From: Pontibacterium sp049599735
GTDB taxonomy: Bacteria > Pseudomonadota > Gammaproteobacteria > Pseudomonadales > Balneatricaceae
NCBI GenBank assembly: GCA_049599735.1
Contig: JBMYOX010000008.1
Span: 1-64,000 of the forward strand
Reading direction: 5' to 3'
Length of the DNA stretch: 64,000 bases
Part shown: positions 43,098 to 53,099 of the stretch, one piece after another
How positions within the stretch are numbered: the first letter of the stretch is position 1
Layout: every line of letters starts with the position of its first letter
The notes under the pieces: generated by a model
Database searches by the model: none
What the model saw: only the letters and a program-made list of their open reading frames with translations
Told to the model about the DNA's origin: nothing
Position numbers and translations under genes: made by a program

Positions 43098-44387
43098 TTA
43101 TTCTTTAATTTCGATATAGGCCTGGGAGTGAATTTCACGTATCCAGTTATCGAGTTCTTCGTTAAATCGGCGCTTGCGAATCACGTTCCGGGCTTCATTT
43201 TCCCGCATTTCAGTGCTGACATCCTGGGTGCGGCGGTCCCGAGCCCAGAGGATATGCCAGCCAAAGCGGGACTTGAAGGGCTCTGATGTCTGCCCCGCTG
43301 GCGTACGGTTCATGACCTGTTCAAATTCAGGCACCATCTGGCCATTTTGTGTCCAGCCCATATCACCGCCTTCAGAGCCGCTGGCAGCATCATCGCTGTA
43401 TTCGGTTGCCAGCTGCTCGAAGGACTCACCTTGTTTCAGACGTTCAGCAAGTTCGTAGATTTTTTGGCGGGTTTGCCCGGCGCTTCGGATTTCAGTGGGT
43501 TTTAACAGAATGTGACTGATTTGTGTCTGTTCAATCAGCATTTGTTCACCACCGCGTTTATCGTTCACCTTAATGATATGAAAACCACCGGGTGTGCGTA
43601 CAGGGGCTGACACAGAGCCAACCTGAGCATTTTTAAGCGCAAGGCGGAGTTGTTGTGGCAGTTCGTTGAGTTGTCGCCATCCCAAATCGCCGCCTTTCAG
43701 GGCGTTAGGAGCATTGGAATAGCTGATAGCTGCCTGGGCGAAGTCAGCCCCGGTCTTCAATTGCTGGTAAAGTGCCTGTGCTTTTTTTTCTGCCGCCTGG
43801 ATCAGTGCGGGTGAAGCCTGAGTTGGCACGGAAAACAGGATATTGCTCAGCAGATACTCAGCGTGAGCCCGGGCTTTGCCTTCATCCGACTCCAGGTAGT
43901 TACGCAGATCCTGTTCGCTGATACGAATACGGCGATTAACCTGGCTTTGCTGTACCTGAGAGATCAGCAATTCACGGCTGACCTGTTCACGGAAACTGTC
44001 AAAATCACGGCCTTCTTTGATAATGGCTGCGCGAAACTGTTCCAGTGATAATTTATTCTGTTTGGCGATGTTTTGCAGGGCTGCGGCCAGTTGCCGGTCA
44101 GAAATCCGGATGCCTTGTTGTTCGGCAACCTGTAGTTGCAGACTATCCAGTATTAAACGGTCGAGAACCTGCTGGCGCAGGATGTTTTGTGCAGGCAAAG
44201 CCGTCTGGCGGGCTTTCAACTGTTCGCTGACCAGGTTGATACGTGTGTTCAACTCGCTTTGCAGCACAATGCCATCGTTAGCGATTGCAACGACCCGATC
44301 CAGGGGGATCTCCTGGGCATAAACGCTGAGTGAAAGTACGCTGCCTGCAATCGCTGTGGTAATCCGTTTGCTGAGTTTAAAAGTCAT
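43098..44387 (-). CDS. surA: Periplasmic chaperone and prolyl isomerase SurA
   Basis: About 429 aa. A signal peptide (KRITTAIAGSVLSLSVYA) precedes the SurA N-terminal domain (DRVVAIANDGIVLQSELN). Two parvulin domains follow, the second clearer (ISHILLKPTEI to GWTQNGQMVPEFEQV). It escorts outer-membrane proteins such as LptD to the Bam complex. ATG 44387 starts a normal signal sequence and overlaps the end of lptD by 11 bases; an ATG at 44423 would overlap more. Confidence 0.95.
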   Translation of the reverse strand: MTFKLSKRITTAIAGSVLSLSVYAQEIPLDRVVAIANDGIVLQSELNTRINLVSEQLKARQTALPAQNILRQQVLDRLILDSLQLQVAEQQGIRISDRQLAAALQNIAKQNKLSLEQFRAAIIKEGRDFDSFREQVSRELLISQVQQSQVNRRIRISEQDLRNYLESDEGKARAHAEYLLSNILFSVPTQASPALIQAAEKKAQALYQQLKTGADFAQAAISYSNAPNALKGGDLGWRQLNELPQQLRLALKNAQVGSVSAPVRTPGGFHIIKVNDKRGGEQMLIEQTQISHILLKPTEIRSAGQTRQKIYELAERLKQGESFEQLATEYSDDAASGSEGGDMGWTQNGQMVPEFEQVMNRTPAGQTSEPFKSRFGWHILWARDRRTQDVSTEMRENEARNVIRKRRFNEELDNWIREIHSQAYIEIKE

Positions 44388-46746
44388 CTTGTAGATCTCG
44401 CGCCTTAAAACCAGTGATATCATTGAGGAATCCTGTATTGCTACTGCTGATCGATCCCAGTCCTTTCAGGATGAAGCGCAGGAAAAGTCCGCTGTCATGT
44501 GTGTCTGTATCCGTTAGCCAGCGGCGTCCGGTGAGTTGCAGTTTCCAGCAGCAACTTTCGTACTCAAGGCCCAGAACGGTTTCCAGGTCGGTGGTGTCTT
44601 TGAAATTGTGCTGCCAGCGCCCCAGTGTTGTCCAGCGCGGTGACAGCGGCCAGATAAAATGTAAATCGGTCTGTTCGCGTGTATCTTCTTCAAAACGGTA
44701 ACTGAAGTTAACCTGTTGATCCACACTCTCCTGATAACTCAGGCGAATGTTGGTTTCTTTAGTATCGAGGTTTGAATAGGCTAACACATTGTCCAGTGTG
44801 ATCTTCAAATGACCGTTATAGTTCCATACGGCTTCCAGGGCGATGTCAGATTGTTTGGCTGTTTCTGCACTGCCACTGAGTACCACATCCCGGTCATCCA
44901 GGTAAAAGGCCTGTCCGGCACTGATGCTGGCGCGTTCGTAGCCGTTGCTTTCAAACAACCGGCTGGTGAGGCCGAGAGAGATTTTCTGAGCATCGCCGAT
45001 ACGGTCCCGGCCACTGAAACGGTTGGTACGAAACAGTGAACGGTAGTCAAAATTAAGCAGTGAGGTATCGAAGTCCGGTGCGGCTGTTTGATCTTTATCA
45101 GGGATATAAAGCATAAACAAGCGCGGCTCCAGTGTCTGCAGGCCACCGGTTTCCAGGTCGCGTTCAAAGACTAAACCGCTGTCCAGACTGGCAACCGGAA
45201 TACTGTAACCAGGCGTGCCGTTCACGCCTTCTATCTGATTGTTCAGTGAGTACTGAGTATTCCACAGAGACACTGAGGGCGACAGATAACCCCAGTTGCG
45301 GCTGTAGCGCTTGCTGAGCTTGGGTGTGAAGTGGAACCGGCTGCCGGTGAGGCGGTCGCTGCCTGTCAATCCGTCGATATCACGGTCGAAATAGACATAC
45401 TCGGTTTGATAATTAAGCTGTGCAAACTCAAGATCGTTATTGCCGTTCAGCTGTAACTGGGGCAGGCGACGATAAGGTTTTGTACCTGAGACCAGTGACT
45501 GGTAGCTGTGTAAACGTGCTAATGCATTCCAGTTGTTGCCGTAATAGGTCAGCTGGCCTTTACGATTAAGGTGAGAGACACGTTCAACGTTCAGGCCAGT
45601 ATCCAGGTCATCAAAATAGTCATTATCGCTGACGGTTGTATAGTCAATCAGGGAATGCCAGCCTTCTGCAGGCCGCCCCCGGGTTGTCAGTCGGGCAAGC
45701 CAGCGGTCGTCCAGAAACAGTTTGTCGTCCGGCAGATAGGCCAGCCCAAACTGGGTGTTATAGCGCTCGCTGAGATAACGGAATTCATTTTCCAGCAAGA
45801 CTCCCCGTTCGCCGATCCAGCGCGGTGTCAGGGTGTCATCGTAATTAGGTGCCAGATTGAAGTAGTAGGGTGCCGACAGGTCAAGACCATTGCTTTTTGC
45901 ATAACTGATGTCGGGGTAAAGAAAGCCACTCTGGCGGCGTTCATCAATGGGGAAGCTTAAGTAAGGTGAGTAAAAAATGGGCACCGGTCCGACTTTAAGT
46001 GTGGCATTGCGGGCAACACCAAAACCGGTTGTGTCGTCCAGACTGATAGTACTTGCGCTGATTTGCCAGTCCTCGTTACCCGGCGGGCAAAAGGTGTACT
46101 GACCGTTTTCCAGGGTAAAAGTATTGTCCGGGTCGCGCCTGATCTCAGTGGCTTTGCCGCGCAGATGATCTTCATGCAGGACAAACTGAGCATTATGAAA
46201 CCGGCCCTGATGGCTGTTCAGATTAACGGTGGCATCTGAAGCAGTCACTAAGACGCCGGGCTCACGATAAATTACGTCCGTCTTAAAATGTGCCTGGTCC
46301 TGTGCCTGATTAATATCAGCCTGCTCAGATGACAGTCGTTGTTTCCCCTGGCGCAGATAGACCTGGTTACGCAGTTCGGTGCCGCCATCCAGTGCAGACT
46401 TAACATTGCCAGCGTTAAGGTAGACAGGTGGTGCCGCGTCCTCTTCATCCCCATGACGTTGAAACTGTGGTTCAATATAGCGGCCCTGACAGGCGAGTCC
46501 GTTTGGCTGACTGATCCAGTCGAGCTTTTGATAGCGACTAACCAGTGTATTGCCAGCAGATACCAGCGGCGCTTTTATTTTGCCTGAGGGTTCGTGATTA
46601 CAGTGCCAGCGACCGTCTGCTGTCAGGCTGCAATTCCAAACCGATGTGCCAGATGTGGGTGCAGCGTTTGCGTAGCTACTGCCAGCAGAAGACAGGGCGG
46701 CAATCGCCAGTACAATATTGTACGGTAAAGCTTTAACTGGGGGCAT
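44377..46746 (-). CDS. lptD: LPS-assembly outer-membrane protein LptD
   Basis: A 789-aa translocon for lipopolysaccharide. The signal peptide ends near SYANA. The N-terminal periplasmic domain has Cys in VWNCSLTADGRWHCN and the barrel ends in aromatic strands. A Cys pair late in the protein (YESCCWKLQLTGRR) matches the cysteines that form the inter-domain disulfides. AAGGAG precedes its ATG. It is followed by surA, whose product helps fold it. Confidence 0.96.
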   Translation of the reverse strand: MPPVKALPYNIVLAIAALSSAGSSYANAAPTSGTSVWNCSLTADGRWHCNHEPSGKIKAPLVSAGNTLVSRYQKLDWISQPNGLACQGRYIEPQFQRHGDEEDAAPPVYLNAGNVKSALDGGTELRNQVYLRQGKQRLSSEQADINQAQDQAHFKTDVIYREPGVLVTASDATVNLNSHQGRFHNAQFVLHEDHLRGKATEIRRDPDNTFTLENGQYTFCPPGNEDWQISASTISLDDTTGFGVARNATLKVGPVPIFYSPYLSFPIDERRQSGFLYPDISYAKSNGLDLSAPYYFNLAPNYDDTLTPRWIGERGVLLENEFRYLSERYNTQFGLAYLPDDKLFLDDRWLARLTTRGRPAEGWHSLIDYTTVSDNDYFDDLDTGLNVERVSHLNRKGQLTYYGNNWNALARLHSYQSLVSGTKPYRRLPQLQLNGNNDLEFAQLNYQTEYVYFDRDIDGLTGSDRLTGSRFHFTPKLSKRYSRNWGYLSPSVSLWNTQYSLNNQIEGVNGTPGYSIPVASLDSGLVFERDLETGGLQTLEPRLFMLYIPDKDQTAAPDFDTSLLNFDYRSLFRTNRFSGRDRIGDAQKISLGLTSRLFESNGYERASISAGQAFYLDDRDVVLSGSAETAKQSDIALEAVWNYNGHLKITLDNVLAYSNLDTKETNIRLSYQESVDQQVNFSYRFEEDTREQTDLHFIWPLSPRWTTLGRWQHNFKDTTDLETVLGLEYESCCWKLQLTGRRWLTDTDTHDSGLFLRFILKGLGSISSSNTGFLNDITGFKARDLQDDF

Positions 46747-46874
46747 TTGTAAACGTAGCTCCTTCTGGCTGAATACCGGCTCGTCCGGTTTCTTGCCGCC
46801 CCCCTGTCGCGTAACATGAGGCAGGCGGGGAATAATAAAACATTAAAACGATTATGTGCAGAGGATCAGGCCTA

Positions 46875-47930
46875 ATGGATTCACGTTTAAGTGAATTAAC
46901 CCGGTGGGTGGAACAGGTTTTTCAAAATGAAGCGCGCCCGCTGTCGACACAGTGGAGTTGTAAGGTGGTATCAGGGGACGCCAGTTTCAGGCGTTATTTT
47001 CGGGTGTCTGATGCGGGGCGCAGCTGGATTGCGGTTGATGCGCCGCCGGAAAAAGAAGACAGCCGACCTTTTGTTGAAGTCGCCGAGGCCTGGTTGCCGC
47101 TGAGTGTCTCTGTGCCTGACATTATGGCCACTGATCTTGAACGGGGCTTTATGCTGCTGGAAGACTTTGGCGATCTGCAGTATCTGGCGGAACTGACCCC
47201 TCAATCGGCAGATCAGCTTTATAGCCTGGCGTTGGATGAGCTGGTGAAAATTCAGGGTTGTCGCTCTCTGAATGGGCGTGATTTACCGCCTTATGACCAG
47301 GCCATGCTGATGCGGGAAATGATGTTGTTTTGTGACTGGTTTTTACAGCAGCTACTGGGACTGGAGCTGTCTCCGAAAGAACAGGCAGCACTGGAACAGT
47401 TATTTCATGCCCTGGCGGTCTCGGCTCTGGCGCAGCCTCAGGTCTGTGTGCACCGGGATTTTCACTCGCGCAACCTGATGCTCTGTGAAGATGGACGAAC
47501 GGGCGTGATTGATTTTCAGGATGCGGTAATGGGCCCTGTGACTTATGACCTGGTCTCGCTGCTGCGTGACTGTTATATCAGCTGGCCGGATGATGACGTA
47601 GAGCGGTGGGTTGCGGCTTTTGTTGAACGTTTAAAGCAGCGTCCGTCTATGCAGGCCATCGAATCCAATCAGTTTAAGACCTGGTTTGATTTGATGGGTA
47701 TGCAGCGCCACCTGAAAGCGGTGGGTATCTTTGCCCGTCTGAATATTCGTGATGGAAAAGCGGCTTACCTGCAGGATATACCCCGCACATTTACCTACCT
47801 GATTAAAGTGGGGGGGCAGTATCCGGCGTTTCAGCCCGTTGTTGCCTGGTTTGAAGCGGTAGTTGTGCCTGCGATGGTTCAGAGTGAGTTGTTTGATAAC
47901 GCTCAGATGCAGCGTTGGCTTAAACCATGA
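46875..47930 (+). CDS. amgK: N-acetylmuramate/N-acetylglucosamine kinase AmgK
   Basis: A 351-aa kinase of the aminoglycoside-phosphotransferase fold. The start MDSRLSELTRWVEQVF, VSGDASFRRYFRV, the catalytic VCVHRDFHSRNLM and the metal-binding VIDFQDAVMGPVTYDLVSLL are characteristic. It phosphorylates MurNAc at C1 in the peptidoglycan-recycling shortcut that bypasses de novo UDP-MurNAc synthesis and is linked to intrinsic fosfomycin tolerance in Pseudomonas. Its stop overlaps the murU start. It is divergent from lptD. Confidence 0.93.
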   Translation: MDSRLSELTRWVEQVFQNEARPLSTQWSCKVVSGDASFRRYFRVSDAGRSWIAVDAPPEKEDSRPFVEVAEAWLPLSVSVPDIMATDLERGFMLLEDFGDLQYLAELTPQSADQLYSLALDELVKIQGCRSLNGRDLPPYDQAMLMREMMLFCDWFLQQLLGLELSPKEQAALEQLFHALAVSALAQPQVCVHRDFHSRNLMLCEDGRTGVIDFQDAVMGPVTYDLVSLLRDCYISWPDDDVERWVAAFVERLKQRPSMQAIESNQFKTWFDLMGMQRHLKAVGIFARLNIRDGKAAYLQDIPRTFTYLIKVGGQYPAFQPVVAWFEAVVVPAMVQSELFDNAQMQRWLKP

Positions 47931-48631
47931 AAGTGATGATCCTGGCAGCAGGGCTTGGCACACGCATGCGACCATTAACCCTGAAAACCCCCAAACCACT
48001 GCTAAAGATAGCAGGCCGGTCTCTGATTGAGCATCATATCGTTCGCCTGCGTGAAGCCGGATTTCGCGAACTGGTGATCAATCATGCCTGGCTGGGTGAA
48101 CAGATCGAACAGCATTTAGGTACAGGTAAGCAGCTGGGGGTCTCTATTCAATACTCAGCCGAGTCCGAACCGCTGGAAACCGCAGGCGGTATTGTAAAGG
48201 CGCTGCCCTTATTGTCACCGGGGGGTGAGGACCCGTTTGCGGTGATTAATGGTGATATTTTTTGCACTTACCCTTATCAGCAGTTGCCGGTTTGCTCTGA
48301 AGCGCTGGCGCATCTGGTGTTAGTGCCTAACCCTGAGCACAACAAAGCGGGGGACTTTTTGTTATCAAAAGGGCGGGTTCTATCACAGGAACAGTCATTG
48401 TCTGACACTCCCGCTTATACATTCAGTGGTATCAGTGTGCTGTCACCCGCATTATTTGAAGGCCTGGGGCCGGGTGAGAAAGCCGCACTGGCACCTTTGC
48501 TGCGCCGGGCTATCTGCGATGGTAAAGTAACGGGCGAATTATATGAAGGTTATTGGGTTGACGTGGGCACACCACAACGACTTGAAGATGTGGACGTATT
48601 TGTAAAGGAGAACCTGAATAATGAGTTTTGA
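47927..48631 (+). CDS. murU: MurNAc-1-phosphate uridylyltransferase MurU
   Basis: A 234-aa nucleotidyltransferase that makes UDP-MurNAc from the AmgK product. The N-terminal signature MILAAGLGTRMRPLTLKTPKPLL is split by only one conservative change from the family. The metal-binding FAVINGDIF and YWVDVGTPQRLEDV follow. It is the second gene of the recycling pair and overlaps djlA. Confidence 0.95.
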   Translation: MKVMILAAGLGTRMRPLTLKTPKPLLKIAGRSLIEHHIVRLREAGFRELVINHAWLGEQIEQHLGTGKQLGVSIQYSAESEPLETAGGIVKALPLLSPGGEDPFAVINGDIFCTYPYQQLPVCSEALAHLVLVPNPEHNKAGDFLLSKGRVLSQEQSLSDTPAYTFSGISVLSPALFEGLGPGEKAALAPLLRRAICDGKVTGELYEGYWVDVGTPQRLEDVDVFVKENLNNEF

Positions 48632-49451
48632 TCCGGAATCGGCTGGCAGAAATGTGGTTGCGACGCTTAAGAGGCATCGTACCAGTATCCTGATTGGTGC
48701 GGTTATAGGGCTTTTTAGCGGCGGGCCGGTCGGGCTGTTGATGGGAGGCTTTATTGGTTACCTGCTCAGTCGCTTGTTAAGAAAAGCCGTATCGGCCTTT
48801 CAGCCCCAGCAGGCGTTTTTTAAAGCAACTTTTAGTGTCATGGGCAAGCTGGCAAAGGCCGATGGCCGGGTGACCGAAGATGAAATCGCTTTTGCCCGCA
48901 CGGTGATGGTTCAGATGCGTCTGGACGAAGCCCGTCAGCAGGAGGCGATTGCATTTTTTAATCAGGGTAAAGAGGCAGATTTTGATATTGCCGGGGTACT
49001 TAAACCGCTGGCTGTTTATTTCCGCCACCGTGCTAACGTACGTATGATCTTTGTTGAAATACAGTTGCAGGCGGCTTTTGCTGACGGAGAAGTCAGCCCG
49101 GCGGAGCTGGCGGTGATTCAGCAGGTGTGTGCTCACCTGCAGATGACCGAACAGGAAGTGGCAGCGCTGGTGGCAAGAATGCAGGCCCAGCAGTCCTTTC
49201 ACCACCAGGGGCAGTATGGCTTTGATCCGGTTCAGGTTTTGCAGGATGCTTATGCCGTGCTGGGGGTTGAAGAGTCTGCGACTGATGCTGAGGTTAAAAA
49301 GGCCTACCGTAAGTTAATGAGTCAGCATCATCCGGATAAACTGGTGGCTAAAGGCCTGCCGGAAGAAATGCTGCAGGTGGCCAAAGAAAAAGCCCAGGAA
49401 ATCCAGGCCGCTTATGAGCAGATCCGTAAAATTCGCAAGGCTGCTGCGTAA
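48621..49451 (+). CDS. djlA: Co-chaperone DjlA
   Basis: A 276-aa DnaJ-like protein. A Gly-rich N-terminal membrane segment (ILIGAVIGLFSGGPVGLLMG) is followed by a TerB-type helical domain (VMGKLAKADGRVTEDEIAFAR, AAFADGEVSPAELAVI). The C-terminal J domain has HPD in MSQHHPDKLVAKGLPEEM. It works with DnaK and has been linked to envelope stress. It overlaps murU by 11 bases. Confidence 0.94.
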   Translation: MSFDPESAGRNVVATLKRHRTSILIGAVIGLFSGGPVGLLMGGFIGYLLSRLLRKAVSAFQPQQAFFKATFSVMGKLAKADGRVTEDEIAFARTVMVQMRLDEARQQEAIAFFNQGKEADFDIAGVLKPLAVYFRHRANVRMIFVEIQLQAAFADGEVSPAELAVIQQVCAHLQMTEQEVAALVARMQAQQSFHHQGQYGFDPVQVLQDAYAVLGVEESATDAEVKKAYRKLMSQHHPDKLVAKGLPEEMLQVAKEKAQEIQAAYEQIRKIRKAAA

Positions 49452-49477
49452 AACACAGAGTCAGGCCTGGCCGGATA

Positions 49478-50611
49478 TCAGATCGGCCTGGCCTTGACGG
49501 TCTGTCCTGGTGCCCGTTCCTCCGCAGGCTTTTCTTCTGCTTTGTCTGTCTCAGGCTTGTCTTCTGACAGCGGCTTAAGAATATGCCGGTCTATCAGGCC
49601 GGTGACCTGCTGACTTAGCCAGCGTTCTTGTTTCTCCCAGCTCAGGTGGCGGTTGCTCAGACGGCGCTGATAATATTGTGTCAATTTGTTACGCCTTGCG
49701 GTACGCAGACGTTGCCTGGAGTCCGCTTCAAAACCCAGGCTGCGATAAGGCCGACTCTGATAGATATCCACAACCGGCGTTTTAAGCTTTGCCAGTAAGC
49801 CGGGCAGGTCGGCGTCGCTTTGTGCTGGCGGTGTCTGCGGGTTAAGCATCAGTAACCCCATGGCTTCACCGGTTTCCTGATGATCAAGAATAAACTGTGC
49901 CGCCCAGTAAGCCCCTGTGCCTGTGCCGATAACCACCAGGGTTTCGGCCTGGCGTTGCTTTAATGTTTGCCATGCTGCCTCGCCCAGTAGTTTTAGTCGC
50001 TCGGGATAGGGCATTCTTGCCTCGGTAATACCCGGGTCGGGCTCAGCAGGTGGGGTGGGAATCTCTATAGCGGGTGTGGCAGGTGTTGTCGTTTCAATTT
50101 CTGCATCTGTTTCAGGTGCCCTGGCTGGTGTGTCTACCCGTTTTAAGGTTGGCAGGGTACGTTTGGGTATCTCCGGTATCGGTGGGGCGGGTAGCTGGAT
50201 GGATAGGGTATGCCAGCCCTGATCACTTAAATGCAGCCTGAGCGGGCGTGGGCTGTCCGGCCAATCTGCATGGGTGCCTTCATTGGGGAAAATAATCACA
50301 CCGCCAGAGAGCTCTGCCTGACTTTGTGGGTGAAAGAGAGCCAATGTTCTGTCTTCGGCAGTTTCCAGCCATATTACTTCAGTTTCGGGTTGTGCGCTTT
50401 TGGCAATGTCATTCAGCTGATTCAGGGCCGGATCAGGCTCCATTCGGGGTTGGGCGGATGGCGCAGGGTTTTCTGTGGCCCCGATTGCAGGCTGCTCAAC
50501 CGGCGCTGCTGTATCCTCATCGTTCTGAGCTGTCCCGGTGTCCTCAGCTGCAAATGCAGCGGGCACCAGCAGGCAGAGCAGTAAACAAAGTTGTGGGATG
50601 CGTATGATCAT
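49478..50611 (-). CDS. DUF3530 exported protein
   Basis: About 377 aa from ATG 50611, which opens a clean signal peptide (IIRIPQLCLLLCLLVPAAFAAED). A low-complexity Pro/Ala/Thr/Glu-rich linker lies in the middle (PETDAEIETTTPATPAIEIP), and the second half has an alpha/beta-hydrolase-like stretch (TLVVIGTGTGAYWAAQFIL). It matches the DUF3530 family, in which the GxSxG Ser is often replaced; here the elbow reads GTGTGA, so it may not be catalytic. Acidic and basic C-terminal tail. Role unknown. Confidence 0.8.
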   Translation of the reverse strand: MIIRIPQLCLLLCLLVPAAFAAEDTGTAQNDEDTAAPVEQPAIGATENPAPSAQPRMEPDPALNQLNDIAKSAQPETEVIWLETAEDRTLALFHPQSQAELSGGVIIFPNEGTHADWPDSPRPLRLHLSDQGWHTLSIQLPAPPIPEIPKRTLPTLKRVDTPARAPETDAEIETTTPATPAIEIPTPPAEPDPGITEARMPYPERLKLLGEAAWQTLKQRQAETLVVIGTGTGAYWAAQFILDHQETGEAMGLLMLNPQTPPAQSDADLPGLLAKLKTPVVDIYQSRPYRSLGFEADSRQRLRTARRNKLTQYYQRRLSNRHLSWEKQERWLSQQVTGLIDRHILKPLSEDKPETDKAEEKPAEERAPGQTVKARPI

Positions 50612-50719
50612 AGCGTTGATTATCGACAAGCAAAGAGACTGTGGCAAGAAGGCTTTATCCCTGAGTGGGCTCAGGTACAATAGCATTTAATATTTCCTCA
50701 CCATTATTTAGAGATCGAT

Positions 50720-51394
50720 ATGCCTGATTTTAAAATCGCTCCGTCTATCCTGTCTGCTGATTTTGCCCGTCTGGGAGAAGAGGTGGATAACGTCTTAGCG
50801 GCTGGTGCCGACTATGTTCACTTTGATGTGATGGATAACCATTATGTGCCTAACCTGACGATAGGCCCTATGGTGTGTAAAGCGTTGCGGAATCACGGCG
50901 TTAGCGCGCCGATCGATGTGCACCTGATGGTAAAACCGGTTGATCGCATGATTGGTGATTTTATTGAAGCTGGTGCCAGTTTTATCACCTTTCACCCGGA
51001 AGCATCTGACCATATTGACCGCTCTTTACAGATGATCCGTGATGGGGGCTGTAAGTCAGGTCTGGTCTTTAACCCGGCCACCCCGCTGCATTATCTGGAT
51101 CATGTGTTGGATAAGGTGGATATGGTGCTGCTGATGTCGGTGAATCCGGGTTTTGGTGGTCAGAAATTTATCCCTGGTACCTTAACCAAGCTACGCCAGG
51201 TAAGGGAGTTGATTGATAACAGTGGCTACGATATTCGTTTGGAAGTAGACGGGGGTGTGGGCGTTGCTAATATCCGGGAAATTGCTGAGGCAGGCGCAGA
51301 TACTTTTGTAGCCGGTTCCGCTATTTTTAATACGGATGATTATCAGGCAACGGTTGAAGCCATGCGGGCTGAACTGGCTAAAGCGAACGTATGA
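50720..51394 (+). CDS. rpe: Ribulose-phosphate 3-epimerase
   Basis: A 224-aa TIM-barrel enzyme of the pentose-phosphate pathway. Motifs are IAPSILSADFARLGEEV, HFDVMDNHYVPNLTIGP, DVHLMVKPVDR and LMSVNPGFGGQKFIP. It overlaps gph by four bases (ATGA); the pair precedes trpE in related genomes. Confidence 0.97.
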   Translation: MPDFKIAPSILSADFARLGEEVDNVLAAGADYVHFDVMDNHYVPNLTIGPMVCKALRNHGVSAPIDVHLMVKPVDRMIGDFIEAGASFITFHPEASDHIDRSLQMIRDGGCKSGLVFNPATPLHYLDHVLDKVDMVLLMSVNPGFGGQKFIPGTLTKLRQVRELIDNSGYDIRLEVDGGVGVANIREIAEAGADTFVAGSAIFNTDDYQATVEAMRAELAKANV

Positions 51395-52065
51395 TACAGC
51401 AGCTTTTTCAGGGTAATAATCCCGAGCTGGTGCTGTTTGATCTGGACGGCACGCTGGTGGATAGTGTGCCTGACCTCGCCGCTGCGATTGACCAGATGCG
51501 GGTAACGTTAGGTTGTGCACCTGCGGGTGTGGATAAAGTGCGCCACTGGGTGGGTAACGGGGCGCAGGTTTTAGTCGAACGTGCGCTGGCCGACGTGCAG
51601 AAAACGGCTTCAGACAAGGTGTCTTTTGATCAGGCGTTTCCCCTGTTTTTAGCCGCTTATGCAGAACAAAGCACCTTGCAGACGCAGTTGTATCCCGGCG
51701 TGCCGGAATGTCTGGAAGGGCTGAAGGCACGTCATATCAAGCTGGCGGTAGTGACGAATAAGCCGCTTGAATTTACCCATCCTATTCTGAGTGCATTAGG
51801 ACTGGATTCGTTTTTTAAGGTTGTGATGGGTGGCGATAGCCTGCCACAGAAGAAACCTTCCCCCGAACCTTTGTTGCATGCGATGGCACTGTCTGGCACC
51901 GTGCCGGAGCGCACGTTAATGGTGGGTGATTCTAAGCATGATATAGCAGCGGCAAGGGCAGCAGGTTGTCCGGTTGTGGCGGTGCCTTATGGCTACAATC
52001 ATGGTGAACCTGTGGCGCAATATCAGCCCGATTTACTGGTAAACTCACTGGATTTATTACTTTAG
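51391..52065 (+). CDS. gph: Phosphoglycolate phosphatase
   Basis: A 224-aa HAD-family enzyme. Motif I is LVLFDLDGTLVDSVPDLA, motif II VVTNKP, and motifs III-IV KKPSPEPLL and MVGDSKHDIAAARAAG. It removes phosphate from 2-phosphoglycolate formed during DNA repair. Translationally coupled to rpe; its end overlaps the convergent regulator gene by nine bases. Confidence 0.95.
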   Translation: MIQQLFQGNNPELVLFDLDGTLVDSVPDLAAAIDQMRVTLGCAPAGVDKVRHWVGNGAQVLVERALADVQKTASDKVSFDQAFPLFLAAYAEQSTLQTQLYPGVPECLEGLKARHIKLAVVTNKPLEFTHPILSALGLDSFFKVVMGGDSLPQKKPSPEPLLHAMALSGTVPERTLMVGDSKHDIAAARAAGCPVVAVPYGYNHGEPVAQYQPDLLVNSLDLLL

Positions 52066-52980
52066 ATCCGGTTGTTCGGTTTCATCAAACAAAATATGAC
52101 GGGCCGTATTAGTCACTGCCAGAACACCGGGGTGGCGAATGCGGCGCTCCAGCGAGATGGCATAAAAACGCTCCCTGATACTGTCGATACGCCCGATGCT
52201 TTCGACTGAAAACTGTCGTTCAATTTGTGGTTCCAGCACGCTGGGGCCACAAAACAGCCCCTTACCAGCCTGACCAAAGGTTCCCAGCAGGGCGTGATCG
52301 ACACACTCCACGACTATATTAGGCACAATGCCCCGCTTTTCACACCAGGTTTTCAGGCTGGAGCCGATCATCGTGTCATCAGTGGGCATCAGCAAGGGTG
52401 CACCATGTAAAGATTCGGGGAAGTTGTTTCTGTAGCGTTTTGCCAATGCTGGTGCTGCAAATAACGACATGCTGCAGTCGCCCAATAAATGATTGTAAGC
52501 ACGAATATTAAAACCCGCATCTACAGGGCGGTCGGTCAGTACCATATCCACGCGGTGAGTGGCTAAATCGCTTAACAACGCCTCCATATTGCCTTCCCGG
52601 CATTCTAGTCGGATAGGTTCATCAAGGTCCAGAGTAGGTTCTAATAAGCGGTATGCCACCAGTTTAGGCAGCACATCGGCAATGCCCACACTAAATAGAC
52701 GAACCGTTTGGGCAGGGTTTTGTAATTTTTCCTGCAGGGATTCACCCATCGAAAAAATCTGCTCGGCATAGTCCAGTGCCTGCTTACCGGCATGGGTCAG
52801 AATCAGTCCCCGGCCTTTTTTCTGAAACAGAGAAACGTCTAAGGTTTGCTCCAGTTGTTTCAGTTGCGCAGAGATAGTCTGAGGTGTCAGATTGAGCTTG
52901 TCGCAGGCACGAACAATAGAGCCTTCCTGAGCAACAACCATAAAATAGCGTAGATGTTTGAAGTTAAGGTGATGCATCAT
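52057..52980 (-). CDS. LysR-family regulator, NhaR-like
   Basis: About 307 aa. The N-terminal HTH (LNFKHLRYFMVVAQEGSIVRACDKLNLTPQTISAQLKQLE, read in parts) has the NhaR-type sequence, and the effector domain includes LVAYRLLEPT and GCVPN-like segments. NhaR activates Na+/H+ antiporter genes in response to sodium; the target here is unknown because no antiporter is adjacent. The double ATG at 52980/52977 is chosen since the HTH begins directly after it; the open frame extends 47 codons upstream without conservation. Confidence 0.85.
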   Translation of the reverse strand: MMHHLNFKHLRYFMVVAQEGSIVRACDKLNLTPQTISAQLKQLEQTLDVSLFQKKGRGLILTHAGKQALDYAEQIFSMGESLQEKLQNPAQTVRLFSVGIADVLPKLVAYRLLEPTLDLDEPIRLECREGNMEALLSDLATHRVDMVLTDRPVDAGFNIRAYNHLLGDCSMSLFAAPALAKRYRNNFPESLHGAPLLMPTDDTMIGSSLKTWCEKRGIVPNIVVECVDHALLGTFGQAGKGLFCGPSVLEPQIERQFSVESIGRIDSIRERFYAISLERRIRHPGVLAVTNTARHILFDETEQPDLK

Positions 52981-53099
52981 AATCAGAAAAAACCGAACTA
53001 AAATCGTATTAAATTCGAATTTATTTGTTGTATTAGCTGAGTATACTGAATTCAGGACTTGAGTTCTCCTCCCCAAATGGTCTGGTTGCTGGGACTGAA